Assembly: GCA_016764035.1 (NCBI GenBank)
Contig: JAESSQ010000202.1
Location: 1-11,158 of the forward strand
Direction of reading: 5' to 3'
Length of the DNA stretch: 11,158 nt
Origin: Gammaproteobacteria bacterium
Lineage (GTDB): Bacteria; Pseudomonadota; Gammaproteobacteria; SZUA-229
Shown here: positions 6,101 to 11,158 of the stretch, piece by piece
How positions within the stretch are numbered: position 1 is the stretch's first letter
Layout of the letters: every line of letters starts with the position of its first letter
Position numbers and translations under genes: made by a program
Notes under the pieces: generated by a model
What the model was told of the DNA's origin: nothing
What the model saw: the letters and a program-made list of their open reading frames with translations, nothing else
The model's database searches: none

Positions 6101-8101
6101 CACCTCCATTTTACGATTATCTTTGCCGATTAAATCCAGCTTGTTTATCATCGCGTCAAATCGATCGTCATGTGAACGCAGAGCTTGCAAGACTTCCCAC
6201 ACAACCTTGTAAATCTTGTTGTCATTAAGTGCTTTGGAGGGTTCCATTCCTGTCGGAATAACCACGGGCAGGATGACGTAACCACGTTTCTTGTTTGGCG
6301 CTTTTCGCATAATGCGCCCAACTGATTGCACTACATCAACTTGTGAGTTTCGCGGCGTTAAGAACAAAACGGCATCGAGCGCAGGAACGTCTACGCCTTC
6401 GGATAGGCAACGGACATTACTCAAAATACGGCATGTATCTTTTGGTGTTTCAGCTTTTAACCACTGGAGCTTCGTTTCTTTTTCCGTGGCGTTCATGCTG
6501 CCGTCAACATGCGCCGCTTCACAGGTTAAATTATTGTAGTCGTCTTCCTGCTCCTGGTAGGCTTCAACAACGGCTTGAAACATAGCGGCGATATTTTTCG
6601 AGCTTACTTTATGTGTCTTTTTGCCTGTACTGGCTTCAATGACCTGACAAAAAGCCACGGCGCGTTGCATCGGATCACTATCATCGGCAAGACTATCTTC
6701 CTGATCTTGCTTACTAAGTGCTTTCCAGCAGCCCACGATTTTGGCCGCATCATCTACTTTTAGCTGGTTATTTTCATCAGACAACAGTCTTTGCAATCTT
6801 GTACTGATATGAGCTTCATCGACCGTCAGTACAATTACTTTGTAATCAACCAATAAGTCACGCTCTACTGCTTCCGAGAAGGTAATGACGTGTATATCTT
6901 TTCCATAGAGCGATTCATCATCCATTGAGCAGAGAGCTACATTATCTTTTTCTGCGGTTACCTGTGCGCTATCTCCGTAGATACGCGGAGTGGCTGTCAT
7001 GTAAATACGTTTTTTTGCGCAGATAAAATCATTGTCGTGCACTTTGACGAATTTACTTTCTTCCTCACCCTCAAAGGTCGCGCCAGTTGTGCGATGTGCT
7101 TCATCGCAAATGATCAGGTCAAAATCACCAAGGCCGTGCTTATGTTGTGCTTCGTTGATAACAGCAATGGAATGATAGGTAGAAAATACAACACTCATAT
7201 GGGTAGCGTCATGACGCTTGTCCATTTCACTTGCTAAAGCCTTTGCATTGGTTGTCGCAGGATAACGAAGCTCGTGCATAAAGGTTTGCACAACATCATC
7301 GTTTTTCTTACGCTTTTTCCCTATATCACTATCAGAACACACGGCAAAGCTATGCAATGGAATAATGCTTTGTTGTGTCCATTCCGTAAGAGTTTGAGAA
7401 AGCAAGGCCAGGCTCGGCACTAGAAATAGAACACGTTTTCCGCTACCTGCTAATTCCTCGGCAATTCTTAAACTGGTAAATGTCTTGCCAGTACCACAGG
7501 CCATGATCATTTTGCCGCGATCTGCGTTTTTAATTCCGTCTTTTACCTCTTTGAGTGCTTTTTCTTGATGTGGTCTTAGACCGTACTTTTCTTTAAGAAC
7601 CGGTTCTTCATCCGGCTGAAATTTAGACCAGTCTATCTGGCTGTTCTCCAAATCATGCAAGTCTATTTTGGAAACTGGCGGCTGCTGCCCTTGCAAAGCA
7701 TCTTCTGCGTTGTCGCTCCAGTTATTAGTGGTTGTGACAATGATGCGGTGGGTGAATGGCTTTTTGCCAGAAGCGGTAAAGAAGCTATCTATATCCTTCT
7801 TTTGTATCCGGTAGTCTTCTGCATAAAACTTGCACTGGATGGCATGGTACTCGTCAGTGCCACTAGTTTTAGCCACCAAATCAATACCCGTATCCTTGCC
7901 GTCACTGCCTTGTTCCTTTGCCCAATCTGCATAAGTCCATACATCGCTATATAAATCAGCATAGGTCGCTTCATACCGAAGGTACGTTACAATTAGTTCT
8001 TCAAAGTAAGTGCCTTTTTCACGCTCTGTTTTTGCCGCTTCACGGTAAGACTTAAATAAGGTTTGAAGTGCTGTCATTTGGTAGTTCCAACTTAATTCCA
8101 T
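3191..8101 (-). CDS. Type ISP restriction-modification enzyme (LlaGI/LlaBIII-like): nuclease, helicase, methyltransferase and specificity in one chain
   Basis: The 1636-residue chain matches the ~1,580-aa Type ISP enzymes. Order: Mrr-like PD-(D/E)xK nuclease (GIDLVA with Asp74; IQCK with Lys91); superfamily 2 translocase with Walker A ACGTGKT (201-207), DEAH (333-336), MTATPR (368-373) and QSVGRIMRK (592-600); a Lys/Gln-rich linker (~672-712); a coupler; a gamma-class N6-adenine methyltransferase with DPFTGTGTF (923-931) and NPPY (1029-1032); then a target recognition region from ~1230, with GRDSW near 1251 and YRPF near 1333. Family members methylate one strand of an asymmetric site and cut after ATP-driven translocation; this one's target is unreadable. 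The ATG at 8101 has no good ribosome site; Met9 (ATG at 8077) is an alternative that fits the usual family start (ALQTLF). All key motifs look intact. The AT-rich 4141-4320 part suggests a swapped specificity domain. Confidence 0.95.
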   Translation of the reverse strand: MELSWNYQMTALQTLFKSYREAAKTEREKGTYFEELIVTYLRYEATYADLYSDVWTYADWAKEQGSDGKDTGIDLVAKTSGTDEYHAIQCKFYAEDYRIQKKDIDSFFTASGKKPFTHRIIVTTTNNWSDNAEDALQGQQPPVSKIDLHDLENSQIDWSKFQPDEEPVLKEKYGLRPHQEKALKEVKDGIKNADRGKMIMACGTGKTFTSLRIAEELAGSGKRVLFLVPSLALLSQTLTEWTQQSIIPLHSFAVCSDSDIGKKRKKNDDVVQTFMHELRYPATTNAKALASEMDKRHDATHMSVVFSTYHSIAVINEAQHKHGLGDFDLIICDEAHRTTGATFEGEEESKFVKVHDNDFICAKKRIYMTATPRIYGDSAQVTAEKDNVALCSMDDESLYGKDIHVITFSEAVERDLLVDYKVIVLTVDEAHISTRLQRLLSDENNQLKVDDAAKIVGCWKALSKQDQEDSLADDSDPMQRAVAFCQVIEASTGKKTHKVSSKNIAAMFQAVVEAYQEQEDDYNNLTCEAAHVDGSMNATEKETKLQWLKAETPKDTCRILSNVRCLSEGVDVPALDAVLFLTPRNSQVDVVQSVGRIMRKAPNKKRGYVILPVVIPTGMEPSKALNDNKIYKVVWEVLQALRSHDDRFDAMINKLDLIGKDNRKMEVIAITDKINPKAKKTTGTKNKDAGKGSHSIGTPEQIPQGQQQPELQFEVGEIERALYAKVVKKCGNRNHWEDWAKDIAKIAKTHITRITTIVTNSKNKKEVAAFQSFAKELRDDLNDSITDDEVIEMLAQHLITKPVFDALFKEYSFASNNPVSQAMQHVLDILQEHKLEKEADTLDKFYASVQMRAEGIDNAEGKQKIVVELYDKFFRNAFPRMTERLGIVYTPVEVVDFIIHSVNDVLKSEFGQTLGSKGVHIIDPFTGTGTFITRLMQSGLISKEQLPHKYKNEIHANEIVLLAYYIAAINIEAVYHSLVGGDYQPFEGICLTDTFQLYEKDDLVSELMVDNSARRTRQKELDIRVIMANPPYSAGQSSANDENQNVVYLNLDESIRTTYAANSTATNVNALYDSYIRAIRWGSDRIGESGVMAYVSGSAWIERSFADGMRKSLKEEFTNLYVFHLRGDIRKNMLSKGRAKEGGNIFGSGSMTGVSISVLVKNPNAKIHGKIYYHDIGDDLSEIEKLEILSNFKSINGIAATDGWQAVVPDKFNDWLNQRDDSFDEFIEIGNKKDKSAKTIFKNYSRGIATGRDSWCYNASKANVESNMISMIKFYNGEVERLSKEKKFNNELKVESKLCTDASKISWTRGLKNDILKLKKHSYSSQSICNGIYRPFAKNWAYFSREMNDMIYQMPRIFPDSEMQNKVISISGIGARAGFTALMVDVLPCLDMVEKGQCFPLKIYEENVVEADDDLFASEEAETGYTSKDGIADTGLAHFKTAYPKEAITKEDIFYYIYGLLHSEEYRTRYADNLSKQLPHIPCVKKAKDFWAFTEAGRKLGELHVDYESAELYPVVIEGNPKTDKDYYVTKMKFGKVGKEKDKTTVIYNDHITIKDIPLEAYDYIVNGKAALDWVMDRQCVKTDKASGIVNDANLYATETVGDAKYPLELFQRLITVSLETMKIVRSLPPLDINTN

Positions 8102-8114
8102 TAGTGTTGTTCAT

Positions 8115-8130
8115 TTGGTTTGTTAACCAA
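8115..8130. promoter_or_regulatory. Operator-like inverted repeat just upstream of the Type ISP gene
   Basis: TTGGTT (8115-8120) and AACCAA (8125-8130) form a perfect 6-bp inverted repeat with a 4-base gap. It is centred about 21 bases upstream of the RM start codon, so a bound repressor could block transcription or early elongation. The binding protein is unknown. Confidence 0.4.
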
Positions 8131-8284
8131 TCGTATTAGAGAGACGAAATGCTTTTAAATATCCTCTTAATTAAATCTCCGGCTACCACTCTAGGTATTG
8201 GAGCTAGGCAATTCCCAACCAGAAGCAAGACGATATGCTTTCTAGTCAACTAATTTCAGGTACTCAGCAGGTTATTTCAAGGTC

Positions 8285-8307
8285 AAAACTGTAATAATTG
8301 TAGTTTT
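8285..8307. promoter_or_regulatory. Inverted repeat AAAACT-N11-AGTTTT in the divergent region
   Basis: AAAACT at 8285-8290 is mirrored by AGTTTT at 8302-8307 around an AT-rich 11-base centre. It could be a weak hairpin or an operator for the gene at 8417. In this AT-rich background such a repeat can also arise by chance. Confidence 0.3.
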
Positions 8308-8403
8308 ACCCATCAAAATGACAATGAAAGAATATGAGAGAATCAAGGAATTAACAATCAAATAAAGCCTCTTTGGCAGCAAGCCGCGATCTGATAACTT
8401 AAA

Positions 8404-8411
8404 GAAGGTGA
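8404..8411 (+). promoter_or_regulatory. Shine-Dalgarno that decides the start at 8417
   Basis: GAAGGTGA at 8404-8411 sits 5 bases before ATG 8417. The upstream in-frame GTG at 8408 lies inside this site and has no ribosome site of its own, so ATG 8417 is the preferred start. Confidence 0.75.
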
Positions 8412-8416
8412 CCAAC

Positions 8417-9880
8417 ATGGATGACAAGCCACCAATGACAAGCGTAACAGATATACCACTCATCAGGCCCAGTGACGCAAGATCATGGTCTTTGTGTGCG
8501 CGGCGGGTCTGGCTCGACAATAAAGGTGACTTAGAGCTACCACCGGTTACGGATGAGTTCGACCTGCTAATTATCCAGCTTGGACTGGAGCATGAGAGTG
8601 CTGTGCTCCAACATCTAGCAAACACTCGGGATGTACATACCGCTACATCTCCCGAGGACACCAAACGGCTAATAACCGAAGGTGTGCAAGTAATCTACCA
8701 AGCCCAACTTGTAGATGAGGCAAACGGCTTTATTGGCTATCCTGATTTTCTGATCAGGCACGAAAGTGGTGAATACCAACCTGCCGATGCCAAGCTCTCA
8801 CTTAATGAAGAAAAAAAAGAGATACAAGTTCAGCTTGGATTTTACCGCCGAATGCTCGGTAGCCAGCTACCAGCTATCGTATTCCTTGGTGATGGCAATG
8901 AAGCCGTTATCGGTGATGAAGCTAATGTGATGACTAATCGGTTTGTAACCGAGATGCGTGAATTATTGGCCAATGATGACGAACCAGTGGTTCGCTATGG
9001 TCACAGCAAATGCTGTATTTGTCCATACTACACTCATTGCAAACCAGCTTTTGAAGCAAAAGAAGAACTTTCATTACTTTATGGCATACAGGCGCGAGCA
9101 GCTTCAGGGCTGGAAAATGAAGGTATCGATACAATTACCAAATTGGCCGAAACCGATCCGATCACCATTTCTGATATTCCCTACCTAAAAGGTAGTGAGA
9201 AAAAGCAACGCGCTGTGTTACAGGCAAAATCTTACCTGTCAGGGAAAGTCTTTCAGACTGCTCCTATCTCATTGCCAGAAGGCCAATGGGTGCATTTTGA
9301 TATCGAGGATAACCCCCTCGCAGATAACGTCCAAAGACACGTTTATCTCTGGGGCTTTTTAGTACCTGGGTATTCGAATGAAAATTTTGAGTATGTTTGG
9401 ACAGATACAGAGTTAGATGATGAACAAGGCTGGCTCGAATTTCTTGCCCGAATAGAGGACTACAGGAAGCGATACACGCCTCTGATACTGGCTCACTATT
9501 CGAACTACGAACGCACCACAATCCGCGCCTACGCTAAGCGTTATGGTATGCAAAATAACTCAACCGTAAAGTATCTTTTAGGTGAAACCAGTCCTTTATT
9601 CGATATGCGTAAACCCGTACTGGATAATCTGGTTCTGCCGCTTCAAGGCTACGGCTTGAAGGATATTTGCAAGCATAAGGACTTGGTAAATTTTCAGTGG
9701 GAAGATGATGAATCTGGTTCCCAGTGGTCAATCGTTCAGTTCAATCATTTTCTGGCAGAATCCGATCCAAAGATCAAAGAAACATTAAAGTCTGATATTT
9801 TGGGCTATAACCGGGATGACGTGATTGCCACCCGACGATTAGAAGAATGGTTGCGCTCTAATTTTATAACGCCCTACTGA
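8417..9880 (+). CDS. TM0106-type RecB-like nuclease with C-terminal RNase H-like (DEDDy) domain
   Basis: A 487-aa soluble protein with two nuclease modules. The N-terminal RecB/Cas4-like half shows Cys27, GYPDFL (Asp110), PADAK (Asp124, Lys126) and QLGFY (QxxxY, 139-143). A cysteine group, CCICPYYTHC (199-208), together with Cys27 could bind a [4Fe-4S] cluster as in Cas4/AddB-type nucleases. A helix-hairpin-helix-like stretch follows near residues 220-275 (GIDTITKLAETD). The C-terminal half resembles the RNase_H_2/YprB fold: HFDIED (Asp295, Glu297), HYSNYE (~360-365), LFDMRK, and YNRDD (Tyr464 to Asp468), which gives the YxxxD of DEDDy exonucleases. Both active sites look complete. The family's role is poorly understood; processing of foreign or damaged DNA or RNA is inferred from domains and defence neighbours. 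Its stop overlaps the convergent antitoxin gene by 7 bp. Confidence 0.88.
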   Translation: MDDKPPMTSVTDIPLIRPSDARSWSLCARRVWLDNKGDLELPPVTDEFDLLIIQLGLEHESAVLQHLANTRDVHTATSPEDTKRLITEGVQVIYQAQLVDEANGFIGYPDFLIRHESGEYQPADAKLSLNEEKKEIQVQLGFYRRMLGSQLPAIVFLGDGNEAVIGDEANVMTNRFVTEMRELLANDDEPVVRYGHSKCCICPYYTHCKPAFEAKEELSLLYGIQARAASGLENEGIDTITKLAETDPITISDIPYLKGSEKKQRAVLQAKSYLSGKVFQTAPISLPEGQWVHFDIEDNPLADNVQRHVYLWGFLVPGYSNENFEYVWTDTELDDEQGWLEFLARIEDYRKRYTPLILAHYSNYERTTIRAYAKRYGMQNNSTVKYLLGETSPLFDMRKPVLDNLVLPLQGYGLKDICKHKDLVNFQWEDDESGSQWSIVQFNHFLAESDPKIKETLKSDILGYNRDDVIATRRLEEWLRSNFITPY

Positions 9881-10197
9881 CCTATAACCTCAGTGAAGTT
9901 GGTAATCGTCACATCTCCCTGTGGGAAGTGTGCTTTGATTTCCAGTGAACCACCCATAGCCTCAATCATCTTGCGGAGGCTGCTAATACGGATATCGGTA
10001 CGGCGCTCCAACTTCGCTATTGCTGGCTGCAAGACATTAAGCTGCTCAGCCAAAACCTCCTGAGACACGCCGATAGCTCGCCGTAATTCATTCAGCTCCA
10101 TTTCTTCGCGCAACTCAATTTTACGCGCCTCTATACCGGCGCGCCGTTTTGGCGATATATCTTTAGTCAACTTGTTAAAAGGATTTCTACTACTCAT
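9874..10197 (-). CDS. XRE-family antitoxin of a HigBA-like toxin-antitoxin pair
   Basis: A 107-aa DNA-binding protein. After a basic 30-residue N-terminal tail comes a helix-turn-helix of the Cro/CI type, residues ~35-68 (LRRAIGVSQEVLAEQLN, then QPAIAKLERR), and an antitoxin-typical continuation (LRKMIEAMGGSLEI) ending in a beta-rich tail. It should neutralise the toxin encoded just upstream and repress the shared promoter, as HigA proteins do. Its ATG overlaps the toxin stop (ATGA, 10194-10197), giving translational coupling; a strong AGGAGG-type site lies in the toxin's last codons. The 3' end overlaps the last bases of the convergent nuclease gene. A longer-than-usual N-terminal tail is the only oddity. 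Confidence 0.9.
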   Translation of the reverse strand: MSSRNPFNKLTKDISPKRRAGIEARKIELREEMELNELRRAIGVSQEVLAEQLNVLQPAIAKLERRTDIRISSLRKMIEAMGGSLEIKAHFPQGDVTITNFTEVIGQ

Positions 10198-10556
10198 TTT
10201 ATCAAGCCCTCCTTTCTCAGTTCTTCAATATGCTCATCATAAAGCCTGTCTGCGACCGGAATATATTCATCATAAAAGCGATCATTCCCGGTCTTGTCAC
10301 CACCGACTAGCAAAATGGCGGAACGTCTGGGATCAAAAGCATAAAACACCCTTATCGGGTTACCACTTGATTGAACACGAAGCTCTCTCATGTGAGTATG
10401 TCTTGATCCTTCAACACCGGACGAATGAGGGAAACGCAAATTCGGCCCTAACTCCATCAACAGCTCAACAACTGCTGCTGTATCATCTTGTTCCTGCTCG
10501 GCCATCCCTGCCCACAACTCATCAAACTCATCTGTATATTCTACATCCCAAACCAT
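10194..10556 (-). CDS. HigB-like toxin (RelE/ParE superfamily, phage Gp49-like)
   Basis: A 120-aa protein matching the Gp49/HigB branch of the RelE/ParE superfamily: N-terminal helices (VWDVEYTDEFDELW), then GPNLRFPHSSGVEG near residues 37-50, the core strands MRELRVQSSGNPIRVFYAFD (56-75) and RRSAILLVGGDKTG (77-90), and a C-terminal helix ending EELRKEGLIK. Family members are mostly ribosome-dependent mRNA endonucleases; the basic and aromatic residues of that site (Arg57, Arg60, Arg69, Lys88) are present. Toxin-first order and a 4-base overlap with the downstream XRE antitoxin are the typical higBA layout. The start at 10556 has AAGGAA about 7 bases upstream and follows an obvious promoter. 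Nothing suggests truncation. Confidence 0.9.
   Translation of the reverse strand: MVWDVEYTDEFDELWAGMAEQEQDDTAAVVELLMELGPNLRFPHSSGVEGSRHTHMRELRVQSSGNPIRVFYAFDPRRSAILLVGGDKTGNDRFYDEYIPVADRLYDEHIEELRKEGLIK
10207..10215 (-). promoter_or_regulatory. Strong Shine-Dalgarno for the antitoxin inside the toxin gene
   Basis: Read on the minus strand, AAAGGAGGG lies 9 bases before the antitoxin ATG. It is far better than the toxin's own AAGGA site. Together with the ATGA overlap this should give more antitoxin than toxin per message, the usual bias in such modules. Confidence 0.7.
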
Positions 10557-10574
10557 TAAACATTCCTTAAGTAG

Positions 10575-10603
10575 AATATATTCCTTTTAGGGAATATTGT
10601 CAA
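10575..10603 (-). promoter_or_regulatory. higBA promoter with operator in the spacer
   Basis: On the minus strand a perfect -35, TTGACA (10598-10603), and TATATT (10575-10580) are 17 bases apart. The spacer and edge of the -10 hold a perfect inverted repeat, ATATTCC-N6-GGAATAT (10578-10597). Transcription should begin ~7 bases past the -10, just ahead of the toxin ATG at 10556. The XRE antitoxin is the obvious ligand: binding here would cover both promoter elements and give autorepression. Confidence 0.85.
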
Positions 10604-10688
10604 ATAAACGATCATTAATACAATCCTGCCAAACGACTCTAGCCGGAATAATGAACTTTTGAAACACAAAATACAGGGATTCGCAGCC

Positions 10689-10718
10689 TTAACACTAAGG
10701 TGGTACACTTTCTATAAT
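10689..10718 (+). promoter_or_regulatory. Near-consensus sigma-70 promoter upstream of the tRNA-like sequence
   Basis: TTAACA (10689-10694) and a perfect TATAAT (10713-10718) are separated by 18 bases. A short inverted repeat, ATCCG-TGA-CGGAT, follows at the expected transcription start. No protein gene lies downstream in the window; the first recognisable element is the tRNA-like sequence 25-100 bases on. Confidence 0.6.
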
Positions 10719-10741
10719 CCGTGACGGATTTAAGACATTTA

Positions 10742-10817
10742 TTTGTTGAATATCAATTAGTTAGAGCGCTCTGAGAGAGCAATGAAAGTGTGGGTTCAAG
10801 TCCGCCCATAGCTACCA
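10742..10817 (+). pseudogene. Degenerate tRNA-like sequence with intact T-loop and CCA
   Basis: The 3' part reads like a tRNA: GGTTCAAGTCC (10793-10803) is a canonical T-loop, followed by a 7-base acceptor strand (10807-10813), discriminator A and encoded CCA (10815-10817). AGTTAGAGCGC (10759-10769) resembles the 3' half of a D-arm, and its distance to the T-loop is within one base of a normal tRNA. But the D-stem 5' side, the anticodon stem-loop and the 5' acceptor strand cannot be paired, the T-stem has two mismatches, and no T33 or anticodon is identifiable. It is best read as a decayed or recombined tRNA, perhaps a relic of element integration. The amino-acid identity is unreadable. Confidence 0.45.
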
Positions 10818-11158
10818 CTTCTTCCAAAAGCTATTATTTTATTCAAGCTTTCATCTCCCAAAGTATTTCTACACCAGGGTAATACATACTGGAGTTATAT
10901 CTAGCCATAGATGCCGTAAGGTAAAGCTATTTTATTCGCAATAGTTATAAAAATGCAGGATGTGGCCGGTTACCTATCCCACCGGTATTAATCCCCTCAT
11001 TTAAACCATCGCGGAGAATTGCAAAGAAATACTGGAATTGACTAAATCTGAAAACCGCGCCTCCCCTCGCACATCCAAAAAGCTAATTCGCTAAACCTAA
11101 TTAGCACTATAATGCCCTGCTATATATAAAGAAGCATTTAACTTTGTCGCAACAACAC
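10818..11158. other. Non-coding right edge of the window
   Basis: I find no credible protein gene here; ATG-started frames are under 20 codons. It holds an imperfect direct repeat (AAAGCTATT...TTATTC at 10827-10844 and 10923-10937), a loose CCGGT/ACCGG inverted repeat (10966-10985) without a T-run, and CACTATAATGCCC (11105-11117). The last looks like a -10 with a GC-rich discriminator, as seen before stable RNA genes, but it lacks a good -35. The next gene probably starts beyond the window. Confidence 0.5.

Larger units (their letters stand above)
8102..8416. other. Divergent intergenic region between the RM operon and the TM0106-type gene
   Basis: These 315 AT-rich bases separate two divergently read genes and must carry the start signals of both. 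I see two inverted repeats (8115-8130 and 8285-8307) but no near-consensus sigma-70 promoter in either direction. A 15-codon ATG frame at 8318-8365 has no good ribosome site and is not called. A short divergent control region with operator-like repeats would allow joint regulation of both sides, but the sequence encodes no obvious controller (C) protein next to the RM gene. Confidence 0.6.

Noticed and set aside
3191..8101. BREX PglX or DISARM methyltransferase
   Set aside because: The nuclease, DEAH motor, methyltransferase and specificity region are fused in one ~1,636-residue chain, and no BREX or DISARM partner genes are present; this is the Type ISP layout.
8318..8365. 15-codon plus-strand ORF starting with ATG
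   Set aside because: Too short, with no clear ribosome site or promoter; expected by chance in AT-rich DNA.
8408..8416. In-frame GTG start for the TM0106-type gene
   Set aside because: The GTG lies within the ribosome site that serves the ATG at 8417 and has no site of its own.
8272..8664. 130-codon open frame on the minus strand crossing the divergent region
   Set aside because: It overlaps the start of the nuclease gene in antisense, has no ribosome site and its composition is not protein-like; treated as a shadow.
10742..10817. Functional tRNA gene
   Set aside because: No anticodon stem-loop, no D-stem, no paired acceptor 5' strand and T-stem mismatches, despite a good T-loop and CCA.
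10700..10818. GTGGTA/TACCAC inverted repeat as ends of a small mobile element
   Set aside because: Only 6 bp, with no target duplication or repeat copy in the window; could be chance.
10966..10985. CCGGT/ACCGG hairpin as terminator
   Set aside because: The stem is only 5 bp with a 10-base loop, and no T-run follows on either strand.
1..11158. CRISPR array, insertion sequence, integrase or rRNA gene
   Set aside because: I found no regularly spaced repeats, transposase or recombinase motifs, or rRNA signature on either strand.

Overview
The window is a defence-rich accessory region of a bacterial chromosome or mobile element. Base composition is moderate, the genes are densely packed, Shine-Dalgarno sites are clear and the promoters are sigma-70-like. 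Together with the protein families present, this suggests a proteobacterium, probably a gammaproteobacterium. No rRNA or housekeeping gene is present to fix the taxon.

Layout. Left edge (1-830, plus strand): the hydrophilic tail of an unrecognised protein cut by the window edge, then a GC-richer, hairpin-rich leader, a 59-aa ORF with a very strong ribosome binding site, and a textbook Rho-independent terminator overlapping the ORF's stop codon. This looks like the end of a backbone module of a mobile element. Core (890-8101, minus strand): a two-gene operon. The first gene is a 1636-aa single-polypeptide Type ISP restriction-modification enzyme (Mrr-like nuclease, DEAH translocase, gamma-class N6-adenine methyltransferase, target recognition domain; LlaGI/LlaBIII type). 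Fifteen bases later comes a 761-aa ABC-type ATPase with a zinc-hook-like CPFC and a C-terminal Arg-x3-Glu ... His-His pattern, resembling the RloC/PrrC anticodon-nuclease family. Between 8102 and 8416 lies a divergent intergenic region with inverted repeats. To its right, on the plus strand, is a TM0106-type protein (8417-9880) combining a RecB/Cas4-like nuclease with an RNase H-like/DEDDy domain. It converges on, and overlaps by 7 bp, a HigBA-like toxin-antitoxin operon (minus strand, 9874-10556), whose near-consensus promoter carries a perfect inverted repeat in its spacer. The right edge (10557-11158) has no credible protein gene. It holds that promoter, a second near-consensus promoter, and a degenerate tRNA-like sequence with an intact T-loop and encoded CCA but no anticodon arm.

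How the genes may work together (inference): the Type ISP enzyme cuts unmodified invading DNA after ATP-driven translocation. The co-transcribed RloC-like ATPase could be a second line that attacks tRNA or other RNA if restriction is blocked or DNA is damaged, as PrrC and RloC are thought to back up type I restriction enzymes. The divergent TM0106 nuclease and the HigBA pair may add nuclease activity and locus stabilisation. The pairing of a Type ISP enzyme with an RloC-like guard is the most interesting feature of the window.
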